From Deltaproteobacteria bacterium (GTDB taxonomy: Bacteria > Myxococcota > UBA727 > JABDBI01), in the NCBI GenBank assembly GCA_016764955.1, contig JAESQZ010000217.1, forward strand, positions 1-9,241: a stretch of 9,241 nt of DNA. The letters are read 5' to 3'. The position numbers and the translations under genes were made by a program. Positions 1-5,876 of the stretch are shown in pieces (within the stretch, counting starts at the first letter, position 1; each line of letters starts with the position of its first letter). The notes under the pieces are model-generated. The model was given only the letters and a program-made list of their open reading frames with translations. It had not been told where the DNA came from and made no database searches.

Positions 1-53
1 ACTGGACCCCGGCTCGGAGGCCGGGGTGACAATATGGAGCTCAGGATGACAAT
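1..53 (-). repeat. Intergenic palindromic repeat (TTGTCA family), downstream of the minus-strand membrane gene
   Basis: Read on the minus strand, this stretch holds a TTGTCATCCTGAG segment (about 53-41) and then a full copy at 32-1. The full copy starts TTGTCACCCCGGC and ends GCCGGGGTCCAGT. Its arms ACCCCGGC (6-13) and GCCGGGGT (20-27) form a perfect 8-bp stem with a 6-nt loop. The ends match the copies at 4184-4260 while the stem sequence differs. It sits immediately after the stop codon of the minus-strand gene and could act as its transcript-end hairpin, although no T-tract follows. It may continue beyond the left edge. Confidence 0.7.
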
Positions 54-1486
54 CAGAATTCAACCCTCGCACCAATATCGGCTTCCGTATGCGAGGCTTT
101 AGTACGTTCTTTCTCCAGCGCTTGAACTTCAAGCTCGAGATTTTTGAATCGATAAGCAGTCTGGCCTGTTTGCATATTCAAATCAAGCTCGCCGCCAAGT
201 TTGATGACTTCTTTGTCCACTTGACGATGTGTTGGTGTAATGCCTGCAAGCTGCTCCCAGCCATTTTTCAAAATAAACTCAGAGATTCCCCTTGGCGTTA
301 GTCGACTCAAGACAGCCCAGAGCATGCCACGGCGACCATTATCGCGATTGACTTCTCTTTGCTTGCCTGGCCTCGCCAACCAACGCATCACGGGTATTGC
401 AAATAAAGCCAGCGAGAACCAAAACGGGATCCAGCCCAGCAACAAAGCTGCCCCTGTGTTAGGAATTAACTCTGGCGGTACGCCAGCAAACATGTGTCTA
501 AGACCTTCGACAGTCCAGCCATTGTCAATGGCCACCAGGCTCATAAACAAGTTAAAACCGTTTAGGCCAGCGACTAAAATATTTGAACCTGACTCGTTGC
601 CTGTAAAAGGCATCAGCACTTTTCGTTTCAACCAACGAGGTGATTTCACCTGGCTGCTTAGCACATGCCCCGCTGTTTTACGAAGTTCTGGGAACGAATA
701 GGTGATCCCGCCAAAATCAGACACATGAACGTCACCATCATACTCAAGCATCAGCTTGGCCAAAAATGGGTCTGCTGCTTCGCGCGTCATACCTGTCACT
801 CGCAACACGTCTAATAAAGCGATTCGGCCTTTTTGGGCTCGAATCTCTTCCAATACGCGTTTTTTAGGCAGCATTGGATCTTCTGGTTCTTCTTCAGGCC
901 CAAAGAAAAAACGATTCACTTTCTCGTAAAACGCCTCCCCAGAATCACGCCTTCTAGGCCTAGAGTAACCTGAATAACCAACCCGAAATGGCGAAAATGG
1001 GTGAAAGGTCCAAAAGAGGGAATCCAAAACCACCCTCAAAAGAACATGCAGCATCCCAAAGCTGCCAAACGAAGACCCTCGATTGTCTCGACTAGATCGT
1101 TGCGAAAATGCTAGCCCGATTAAAATCGCTGCAAAAATAGCCACATAGGCTACCATGACGATTGTAATCCAAGCCCGCACAACAAATTTGGCCACGCCAA
1201 GAGCAAGCGCTTTAGTCTTAGTCCAAAAAGCACTGGCTGCTTCTTTCTTTTCCCAGGGTTTTCTAAACCCCGTTGGAAACCGAAATAAGAGCTCGCCTTT
1301 TTCTGTCGGAATTAATTCGCCGCGAAATTCGGCCACCAAAGCCATAAGCCCACGTTCTGCTTGGTTAAAAGACAGTCCACTCAAAGTTGAGGCATCTGCT
1401 ATCGTGAGTGCTTGTTTGGGTTTTGAAATCGAGCGCTTGAGAGTTTTAGCAAGTTTGGCAGCATCCATCTTGCCAAAATTGATCAT
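53..1486 (-). CDS. Uncharacterised membrane protein with three winged-helix-like repeats
   Basis: This is a 477-residue protein of unknown function. Three segments share one pattern: a helix-turn-helix-like stretch, then a beta hairpin ending in an aromatic strand. They lie at about 24-71 (ends GELLFRFP), 207-268 (ends GGITYSFPEL) and 405-452 (ends GQTAYRFKNLE). Hydrophobic segments at about 105-127, 301-320 and 344-368 are likely membrane spans. A basic, aromatic stretch with SRDNRG (132-137) and an acidic FFFGPEEEPEDP (193-204) separate the first span from the second repeat. From memory, uncharacterised membrane proteins with this layout occur in other bacteria, including cyanobacteria, but I cannot verify this. 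No clear Shine-Dalgarno precedes the ATG at 1486. An in-frame ATG at 1468 (MDAAKL) is an alternative start and would leave room for a promoter beside the divergent tRNA. Confidence 0.85.
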   Translation of the reverse strand: MINFGKMDAAKLAKTLKRSISKPKQALTIADASTLSGLSFNQAERGLMALVAEFRGELIPTEKGELLFRFPTGFRKPWEKKEAASAFWTKTKALALGVAKFVVRAWITIVMVAYVAIFAAILIGLAFSQRSSRDNRGSSFGSFGMLHVLLRVVLDSLFWTFHPFSPFRVGYSGYSRPRRRDSGEAFYEKVNRFFFGPEEEPEDPMLPKKRVLEEIRAQKGRIALLDVLRVTGMTREAADPFLAKLMLEYDGDVHVSDFGGITYSFPELRKTAGHVLSSQVKSPRWLKRKVLMPFTGNESGSNILVAGLNGFNLFMSLVAIDNGWTVEGLRHMFAGVPPELIPNTGAALLLGWIPFWFSLALFAIPVMRWLARPGKQREVNRDNGRRGMLWAVLSRLTPRGISEFILKNGWEQLAGITPTHRQVDKEVIKLGGELDLNMQTGQTAYRFKNLELEVQALEKERTKASHTEADIGARVEF

Positions 1487-1498
1487 TTAGCGCATAAG
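1470..1498 (+). promoter_or_regulatory. Candidate sigma-70 promoter for tRNA-Val
   Basis: A -35 box TTGCCA (1470-1475, 5 of 6 consensus) is followed by a 17-bp spacer and a -10 box CATAAG (1493-1498, 4 of 6). The predicted start near 1505 is only a few bases before the mature tRNA 5' end at 1508. The promoter overlaps the first codons of the divergent membrane gene. Position and spacing are good; the -10 box is imperfect. Confidence 0.45.
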
Positions 1499-1507
1499 GT
1501 GCAAGGG

Positions 1508-1583
1508 GGTCCTGTAACTCAGTTGGTAGAGTGCCACCCTTACAAGGTGGAGGTCACTGGTTCGAGCCCAGTCGGGACCACCA
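1508..1583 (+). tRNA. tRNA-Val (anticodon UAC)
   Basis: A complete cloverleaf can be drawn. The acceptor stem GGTCCTG/CGGGACC has one G-U pair. The D arm is ACTC/GAGT. The anticodon stem CCACC/GGTGG encloses the loop CTTACAA, with anticodon TAC reading GUA and other valine codons. A 5-nt variable loop and the T arm ACTGG-TTCGAGC-CCAGT follow. The discriminator base is A and CCA is encoded at 1581-1583. Total length is 76 nt. The gene is single rather than part of a tRNA array and ends 7 nt before a strong terminator hairpin. Confidence 0.97.
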
Positions 1584-1590
1584 GAAAATA

Positions 1591-1629
1591 AAAAAAGCCT
1601 TTTAGTGGAATAAACCAAAAGGCTTTTTT
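1591..1629. terminator. Bidirectional rho-independent terminator between tRNA-Val and hup
   Basis: A 13-bp perfect inverted repeat has arms at 1591-1603 (AAAAAAGCCTTTT) and 1617-1629 (AAAAGGCTTTTTT), separated by a 13-nt loop. The stem core gives a hairpin followed by a T-run on either strand. It can therefore end the tRNA transcript (plus) and the convergent HU transcript (minus). It begins 7 nt after the tRNA CCA and lies just past the HU stop codon. Confidence 0.9.
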
Positions 1630-1636
1630 GCTTTCA

Positions 1637-1909
1637 TTAGAGTTGATCTTTGAAAGCACGAGCTGGCTTGAAGCCAACTGTTCGGGAAGCTTTGATTTTA
1701 ATCTCAGCGCCCGTACGAGGATCGCGGCCGGTTCTGGCTTTACGAGAGCGAAGGACGAAAGTCCCAAAACCTGGGTAAGCAAACTTCTGATCTTTTTTGA
1801 TGCTGTGCTGCATAGCTTCAAACACGGCGTCAATAATTTCAGAGCCTGCTTTTTTAGTGAGGCCACTTTGGTTTTTACAAACAAAATCGACAAGTTCATT
1901 CTTTGTCAT
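1637..1909 (-). CDS. hup: HU-family nucleoid-associated DNA-binding protein
   Basis: This is a 90-residue HU/IHF-family protein, the usual length for the family. It acts as a dimer that binds and bends DNA without strong sequence preference and helps organise the nucleoid. The N-terminal dimerisation helices begin MTKNELVDFV. The flexible DNA-binding arm lies in the second half, with PGFGTF (46-51), RKARTGRDPRTGAEI (56-70) and the C-terminal VGFKPARAFK (78-87). I chose the ATG at 1909 because AAGGA lies about 8 nt upstream and it gives the canonical N-terminus. An in-frame ATG at 1942 would add 11 unusual residues (MRLSESEKEKT) and falls inside an inverted repeat. The gene is divergent from rsgA and ends at the shared terminator with tRNA-Val. 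HU is clear; which paralogue it is cannot be told. Confidence 0.95.
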   Translation of the reverse strand: MTKNELVDFVCKNQSGLTKKAGSEIIDAVFEAMQHSIKKDQKFAYPGFGTFVLRSRKARTGRDPRTGAEIKIKASRTVGFKPARAFKDQL

Positions 1910-1931
1910 GGTTTTTTCCTTTTCACTTTCC

Positions 1932-1953
1932 GAAAGCCTCAACTTAGGCTTTC
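1932..1953. promoter_or_regulatory. Perfect 8-bp inverted repeat in the hup-rsgA divergent intergenic region
   Basis: Arms GAAAGCCT (1932-1939) and AGGCTTTC (1946-1953) are separated by CAACTT. The repeat ends 22 nt upstream of the HU start codon and lies 47 nt upstream of rsgA. It could be a protein-binding operator or a hairpin in the hup leader RNA. I see no convincing -35/-10 pair in either direction, so its role is inferred from position only. Confidence 0.45.
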
Positions 1954-2000
1954 ATTAGCTTATTTGTTGTCTGATATATGATCAAAGGTCAACAAAAAAC

Positions 2001-2819
2001 ATGACTTCTGGCAAAATAAAAGCACATTTTGGGGTCCAAGTGCTCGTTCAAGAGCAAAATGGGCGGATTTCTAGGTTTAATGTGGGCCACAACTCCGGTC
2101 ACGTAGTTGGTGATCGAGTTCAGATTGAATCAGGCCAATTAACACGATCCCCCAGAGACAACGCCCTTTCCAGGCAAACACACTTTGGAAACAAAGTCAT
2201 CGCTGCTAATTTAGACTATGTTGGTTTAGTTGTATCTTGTAAGCCTAAAACGCCGCTTTATTTTATTGATCAAGTTACTGTCTCTTGTCGAGCATCTCAA
2301 ATAGAGCCATTTATTGTTGTCACCAAACTCGATTTACCAAAATCAACTGAATTTTTAAAGTCAGTTAAATCAACCTACTCAAAAAGCGTGCCAGTTTTAG
2401 TTGGCTTTGAAGAACTTCAAAAGTTTTTAACAAAACAAGCGCGGTTTATTTTAGTTGGGGTATCAGGCGCTGGTAAAAGCTCGCTCATGAATAAGCTTGC
2501 TCCAGATGCGGAACAAAAAATCCAAGCGCTTAGTGAAAAAAAATCCACTGGCAAACATACAACCTCAGGCTCCATGCTGGTGGACCTACCTGGCGGTGGA
2601 GAATTAATCGACAGCCCAGGAGTCAGAAACTTTAGGCCAGCTGATTTTGATCTAAAAGACTTAGCTTACTACTTCCCAGGCTTTGAAGATTTTAGAGATA
2701 AGCCTTGTGAATTTAGGAACTGCCAGCACTTAAAAGAGCCAAGCTGCGTAATTCGCAAACAAACAAAACCTGCTGACTACGAGCGCTTTTTGGGTTTGCG
2801 TTCGAATTTGTTAAAGTAA
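2001..2819 (+). CDS. rsgA: Ribosome small-subunit-dependent GTPase RsgA (YjeQ/EngC)
   Basis: RsgA is a cytoplasmic GTPase that binds the 30S subunit during late maturation. Its hallmark is a circularly permuted G domain, and the motif order here shows it: G4 TKLD (108-111) comes before the P-loop GVSGAGKS (153-160), then G2 in GKHTTSG (184-190) and G3 DSPG (204-207). An N-terminal OB-fold region (about 10-65) and a C-terminal zinc knuckle with Cys236, Cys241, His243 and Cys249 complete the family layout. At 272 residues it is shorter than E. coli RsgA (about 350), lacking N- and C-terminal extensions, but no core motif is missing. AAAGG at 1984-1988 is 12 nt from the ATG, a long spacing. The gene is divergent from hup. 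Confidence 0.96.
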   Translation: MTSGKIKAHFGVQVLVQEQNGRISRFNVGHNSGHVVGDRVQIESGQLTRSPRDNALSRQTHFGNKVIAANLDYVGLVVSCKPKTPLYFIDQVTVSCRASQIEPFIVVTKLDLPKSTEFLKSVKSTYSKSVPVLVGFEELQKFLTKQARFILVGVSGAGKSSLMNKLAPDAEQKIQALSEKKSTGKHTTSGSMLVDLPGGGELIDSPGVRNFRPADFDLKDLAYYFPGFEDFRDKPCEFRNCQHLKEPSCVIRKQTKPADYERFLGLRSNLLK

Positions 2820-2830
2820 TTGTCATGCCA
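2820..2830 (+). repeat. Partial TTGTCA-family intergenic repeat end
   Basis: TTGTCATGCCA begins one base after the rsgA stop and matches the outer end of the repeat copy at 4260-4232 (read on the minus strand). The rest of the element is not recognisable, so this is either a decayed half-copy or coincidence. The remaining intergenic sequence up to 2897 has no convincing promoter. Confidence 0.35.
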
Positions 2831-2897
2831 CCTAGAACAGCTTCCGTCGGAATATAGCTTCTACGCCTTTGCTTCTTTAGCCAAGGAGTGAGAGGGC

Positions 2898-3473
2898 ATG
2901 AAATCAATTATTCTAGCTGCTTCTCTTTTATTGGCCTTTCAAGCTGCAGCCAATGAGGACGCTACCCACTACCTCCGTCTTAGCAAAGCTGGCACTATTG
3001 CTCTTGAACTAGGCGGAGCTGCCTATAACGCCGTCGCAGCTCTATATTCGATTACAGCAAGGGAAGATATAGCAGGCGCTTCAGATCTACTGATAGCTAG
3101 CACAGTTACTTTTGGAGCTTCCTCGCTACTTTTTTTATTATCCCCATTTTTTGGCTACCTAAGTACAAAAGCCGAACTAATTACAATTGCCTTAACGCTT
3201 CCCACTGGGTTAGCTGGGCTGATCATGGTAGCTGTCACACTTGGAAAACAATATAATGAGCCTGCAATTAGTCCAGTCAACTCAACTGACAGCGATAATG
3301 GTCCCAAAAATGCTAAACTTAAGATTGCCTTATCTTTAGGCACAGGAGGCATATTTCTAATGGCCATCCTCATAGCTATCGTCAACAAACTACAATACTT
3401 ATCTCAAATTCGAGTTCACTCAGAAGCAGACAACCCAACACCTGAAATGGGTGCTGGCGACAGTGCTATTTAA
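2898..3473 (+). CDS. Hypothetical membrane protein with signal peptide (first of a tandem pair)
   Basis: This is a 191-residue protein of unrecognised family. The N-terminus MKSIILAASLLLAFQAAA resembles a Sec signal peptide with a possible AxA cleavage near residue 18. Hydrophobic segments at about 32-52, 63-85, 92-115 and 141-163 would make a multi-span inner-membrane protein. A polar loop (116-140) rich in Asn, Ser and Asp and a polar, acidic tail (171-191) complete it. The AAGGAG at 2883-2888 lies 9 nt before the ATG, so translation initiation looks strong. The following gene shares the signal-peptide wording (FQAAA), the order of hydrophobic segments and an LKI-x2-x-LG motif at the start of the last span. 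The two look like diverged tandem duplicates. No function can be assigned. Confidence 0.85.
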   Translation: MKSIILAASLLLAFQAAANEDATHYLRLSKAGTIALELGGAAYNAVAALYSITAREDIAGASDLLIASTVTFGASSLLFLLSPFFGYLSTKAELITIALTLPTGLAGLIMVAVTLGKQYNEPAISPVNSTDSDNGPKNAKLKIALSLGTGGIFLMAILIAIVNKLQYLSQIRVHSEADNPTPEMGAGDSAI

Positions 3474-3474
3474 A

Positions 3475-3525
3475 GCTCCTTTGGAATAGGCGTTCCAAGC
3501 ATTTGCTTATGGAAATTAAAGGAGC
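3475..3525 (+). promoter_or_regulatory. RNA helix that can mask the Shine-Dalgarno of the 3534 gene
   Basis: GCTCCTTT (3475-3482) is the exact complement of AAAGGAGC (3518-3525). The second arm is the Shine-Dalgarno of the gene starting at 3534 (AAAGGAG, 9 nt before ATG). Between them, GGAA (3483-3486) and TTCC (3493-3496) can pair as an inner hairpin; with flanking bases the inner repeat is TTGGAA/TTCCAA. There is no T-run, so it does not look like a terminator. Sequestration of the ribosome-binding site is an inference from the pairing. Confidence 0.55.
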
Positions 3526-3533
3526 AAAAACAT

Positions 3534-4175
3534 ATGAAAAAGATTCTACTAATTTCCAGCCTCATGCTTGGCTTCCAAGCAGCAGCAGAAACTGACTGGG
3601 GGCGCAACAATGTGCCGAGGGCTATTCTAGCTGCAAGCAGCGCAACGATTGCTGGTATTGGTGCTCATTGGTCCAATGAGGCGCGAGATAATCACAGCAG
3701 TACAAATGAACATGCATTATCAGCGGCCACCTGGGGTTTTGGTTTCACAGCTGGTCTTTCTGGATTAGCAGCACTTTTTGAACTAGTAACCATTGGTGAG
3801 GAAGAACCTGTAAAGCCCGCCCTATTTGCCCTTGCAACCGCGGCGGCTGTTATTCCATTTGTATCGAGCATTGTTGCTTATAAACACGCTAATTTCAGAG
3901 AGCCCGCAGCAAACCCCTACTCTACAACGCCCACACCCCCAACTTACGAACCAGAGTATGGGCAAACGACTGCAACTACCACTCAGGCTCCTCCTCCCCC
4001 CGGTAAGCAAAAGCGTGAAAAGGATCTCAAAATTACTTTTGGTTTAGGTTTGGGCATTCTTCCTTGGACAGTTGCTGCTTTGGTGGGAGCAATCTTTATT
4101 AGAGATCTAAAGGCAGAAGTGGCTGCTGCAGGGATTGCGCCAGCAGCTCCACAGATTCAGATGCAGGAGCAATAG
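3534..4175 (+). CDS. Hypothetical membrane protein with signal peptide and Thr/Pro-rich loop (second of a tandem pair)
   Basis: This is a 213-residue protein of unrecognised family. A signal-peptide-like start, MKKILLISSLMLGFQAAAE, precedes hydrophobic segments at about 28-44, 62-86, 95-116 and 166-189. Between the third and fourth spans lies a low-complexity loop (about 126-157) with TTPTPPTYEPEYG, a run of Thr and PPPP, followed by a basic KQKREK. The C-terminal tail is rich in Ala, Pro and Gln. Compared with the preceding gene, the order of spans, the FQAAA signal end and LKI before the last span are kept. The Pro/Thr loop is longer and new. A 60-bp gap containing the possible Shine-Dalgarno-masking helix separates the two genes. 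Co-transcription is likely from the spacing but unproven. Confidence 0.85.
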   Translation: MKKILLISSLMLGFQAAAETDWGRNNVPRAILAASSATIAGIGAHWSNEARDNHSSTNEHALSAATWGFGFTAGLSGLAALFELVTIGEEEPVKPALFALATAAAVIPFVSSIVAYKHANFREPAANPYSTTPTPPTYEPEYGQTTATTTQAPPPPGKQKREKDLKITFGLGLGILPWTVAALVGAIFIRDLKAEVAAAGIAPAAPQIQMQEQ

Positions 4176-4183
4176 CCCCCCTG

Positions 4184-4260
4184 TTGTCATCCCAGCGAAG
4201 GCTGGGATCCAGAATAGGCCTGGATATTAAGCTGGATGCCAGCCTTTGCTGGCATGACAA
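4184..4260. repeat. Inverted pair of TTGTCA-family palindromic repeats
   Basis: Copy 1 (4184-4212, plus) and copy 2 (4260-4232, minus) are each 29 nt and match at 26 of 29 positions. Both begin TTGTCAT and end ATCCAG. Each copy is itself a hairpin: ATCCCAGC/GCTGGGAT in copy 1 and ATGCCAGC/GCTGGCAT in copy 2. Two of the three differences are paired (C to G and G to C at symmetric stem positions), so the stem is preserved. The two copies together can form one long cruciform. It lies between the tandem membrane genes and yidC. I see no transposase, so a REP- or MITE-like element is the best description. Confidence 0.8.
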
Positions 4261-4319
4261 GATGAACCACCAGGCCCGCCTTGCCAAGTTCGTCATTTTA
4301 GGCCATTTAAAAGCTTCAC

Positions 4320-5870
4320 ATGAATCAAGAAGCACCTGATTTTAAGCGCCTATTGTTGGCAGTATTTTTAATGACTGCCCTGCTCATGGGTTATAACGCC
4401 CTATTTGCCCCTAAAGTTTCTAAAGAACTCCCAAGCAAAGAAGCTGCTCCAACGGCCGAACCCATCAAAGCCCCTGCCCCAAAAGCACCCGTAACAGTTG
4501 TTCCTGACAGTAAAATTCCAGTAGTCGAAAAAAGCTTCACGCAATCAGGCTACAAAGTCACGTTCACAAGCGAAGGTGCCCAGGCCAAGAGCTTTGTCTT
4601 GACCAACTACGAAACACCTATTGATCTTCCACCTCACTGGGACATTGAGTCACGCGATACCGGGCTGACACTTTTTGCTCAAAGCCGGTATAAACTTGCT
4701 TCGAGCACAGATAACTCTATTACTTTTAAAAAACGCACACCTGAAAACGTCGAGATCACACGTAGCTATCAGCTCGGCTCAAAGCCCTTTGTGATTAATC
4801 AAAGCGTTGAATTTAAAAACTTAAGCAACTCTGCCCAAGCCCTATCACTCAACTGGCTGACTGAAACCCATGAGTCAAAAGAGTCTAAAGAAGAGCAATT
4901 GGCAGTAACGCTTCGAGTTAGCGATGAACAAAAGCGTATCCCATTCTCAGACTTAGCTGAAAAGTCTGAAACTTTCTCTGGCTCTCCAGCTTATATTGCT
5001 TTTGATCGCCGCTACTTCTTAATGAGCCTATCACCTATTGATAACGCCAACATAGAGTCTGTGCATGCCTCCAGCATTCCTTCAGAACATAGCAAGCACT
5101 TAAAACTTCGCATGAGCGAGAAAACTTTTATTCTACCAGCTAAGGCTTCTAAAACTTATACTTTCTCGTCTTATATCGGCCCTAAAGAATCTAAATATTT
5201 ACAAGAGGCTGGGCCTTATTTGACTGAGAACTTAGATTATGGCTGGTTCGGTGTTTTAAGCAGGCCGTTATTGTGGCTACTCATTTGGATCAACCAATGG
5301 GTGATGAATTTTGGTATCGCTATTATTTTGCTCACCGTGCTGATCAAAATATTGACTTTCCCGCTGACCCAAAAGTCATTTGCCGCTCAGCAACAAATGA
5401 AGAAAATTGCGCCTAAGCTCAAAGAACTTCAGAAAAAATATGCCCACGATAAAGCTGCTCTAGGCCAGCAGCAGATGGCCTTTTATAAAGAAGAAGGCAT
5501 TAACCCCATGGCTGGCTGCTTGCCTATTTTGATCCAAATGCCTGTTTGGTTTGCCCTTTATCAGATGCTTGGGAACTCAGCAGAGCTCTTTGAACAACCA
5601 TTTTTTGGCTGGATTACGGATCTAACCCGCCCAGATCCTTATTATATAACCCCTATTTTGATGGGGGTTAGTATGATGGCAAGCCAGTGGATCATGCCCC
5701 CAACCATAGATGAGTCTCAACCTCAGATGAAATATGTGCTATGGTTCATGCCAATCTTCTTAACTTTCATTATGTTGAACTTACCTGCTGGACTTTCAAT
5801 ATACATGCTCGTCAACAATTTGTTGACGATTGGGCAACAGATGTACATCAAGAAACGTTACGAGACTTAA
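4320..5870 (+). CDS. yidC: Membrane protein insertase YidC
   Basis: YidC inserts and folds inner-membrane proteins, alone or with SecYEG. The 516-residue length and layout match the Gram-negative form: an N-terminal span (about 10-29), an Ala/Pro-rich linker, a periplasmic beta domain (about 65-290) and the conserved five-span core from about 305. Core landmarks are LLTVLIKILTFPLTQKS (337-353), the cytoplasmic hairpin helix (about 355-390), NPMAGCLPILIQMPVWFALY (395-414), DPYYITPILMG (439-449) and LPAGLSIYMLVNNLLTIGQQ (488-507). The groove position that is Arg in E. coli appears to be Lys343. The ATG at 4320 gives the usual N-terminus, but no good Shine-Dalgarno is visible. rnpA and rpmH, frequent upstream neighbours, are absent here; the downstream KH-domain gene fits the common yidC-jag order. 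Confidence 0.97.
   Translation: MNQEAPDFKRLLLAVFLMTALLMGYNALFAPKVSKELPSKEAAPTAEPIKAPAPKAPVTVVPDSKIPVVEKSFTQSGYKVTFTSEGAQAKSFVLTNYETPIDLPPHWDIESRDTGLTLFAQSRYKLASSTDNSITFKKRTPENVEITRSYQLGSKPFVINQSVEFKNLSNSAQALSLNWLTETHESKESKEEQLAVTLRVSDEQKRIPFSDLAEKSETFSGSPAYIAFDRRYFLMSLSPIDNANIESVHASSIPSEHSKHLKLRMSEKTFILPAKASKTYTFSSYIGPKESKYLQEAGPYLTENLDYGWFGVLSRPLLWLLIWINQWVMNFGIAIILLTVLIKILTFPLTQKSFAAQQQMKKIAPKLKELQKKYAHDKAALGQQQMAFYKEEGINPMAGCLPILIQMPVWFALYQMLGNSAELFEQPFFGWITDLTRPDPYYITPILMGVSMMASQWIMPPTIDESQPQMKYVLWFMPIFLTFIMLNLPAGLSIYMLVNNLLTIGQQMYIKKRYET
5809..5829. other. Perfect 21-nt palindrome near the 3' end of yidC
   Basis: Ten-base arms (TCGTCAACAA and TTGTTGACGA) flank a single central T. The site falls in codons for the conserved VNNLLT stretch of YidC and ends 47 nt before the next gene starts. 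It may be codon coincidence, a DNA operator, or an RNA hairpin affecting the downstream KH-domain gene. Confidence 0.4.
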
Positions 5871-5876
5871 ATTTAG

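Noticed and set aside
240..701. Plus-strand open frame of 153 codons opposite the large membrane gene
   Set aside because: It is fully antisense to a gene with coherent domains and membrane spans, and its translation shows no structure.
953..964. 12-bp palindrome TCTAGGCCTAGA in the membrane gene
   Set aside because: Single occurrence inside coding sequence with no context suggesting a site; chance is adequate.
1540..1899. Minus-strand open frame of 119 codons
   Set aside because: It runs across the HU gene in another frame and ends in the antisense of tRNA-Val (VVPTGLEPVTSTL), a well-known false-gene pattern.
1637..1942. Longer HU start at 1942
   Set aside because: The ATG at 1909 has AAGGA close upstream and gives the canonical 90-residue HU; the 11 extra residues are not HU-like and lie in the inverted-repeat region.
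1628..1981. Plus-strand open frame of 117 codons opposite hup
   Set aside because: It is antisense to the HU gene and the hup-rsgA spacer, with no Shine-Dalgarno and no family resemblance.
4281..4311. TTGCCA followed by ATTTAA-like sequence as a yidC promoter
   Set aside because: At 17-18 bp spacing the -10 match is only 2 of 6; the better TTTAAA needs a 19-bp spacer. Too weak to annotate.
5647..5670. TAACCCC/GGGGTTA hairpin inside yidC
   Set aside because: A 7-bp stem with a 10-nt loop in codons for the conserved ITPILMGV stretch; plausible by chance and no T-run follows.
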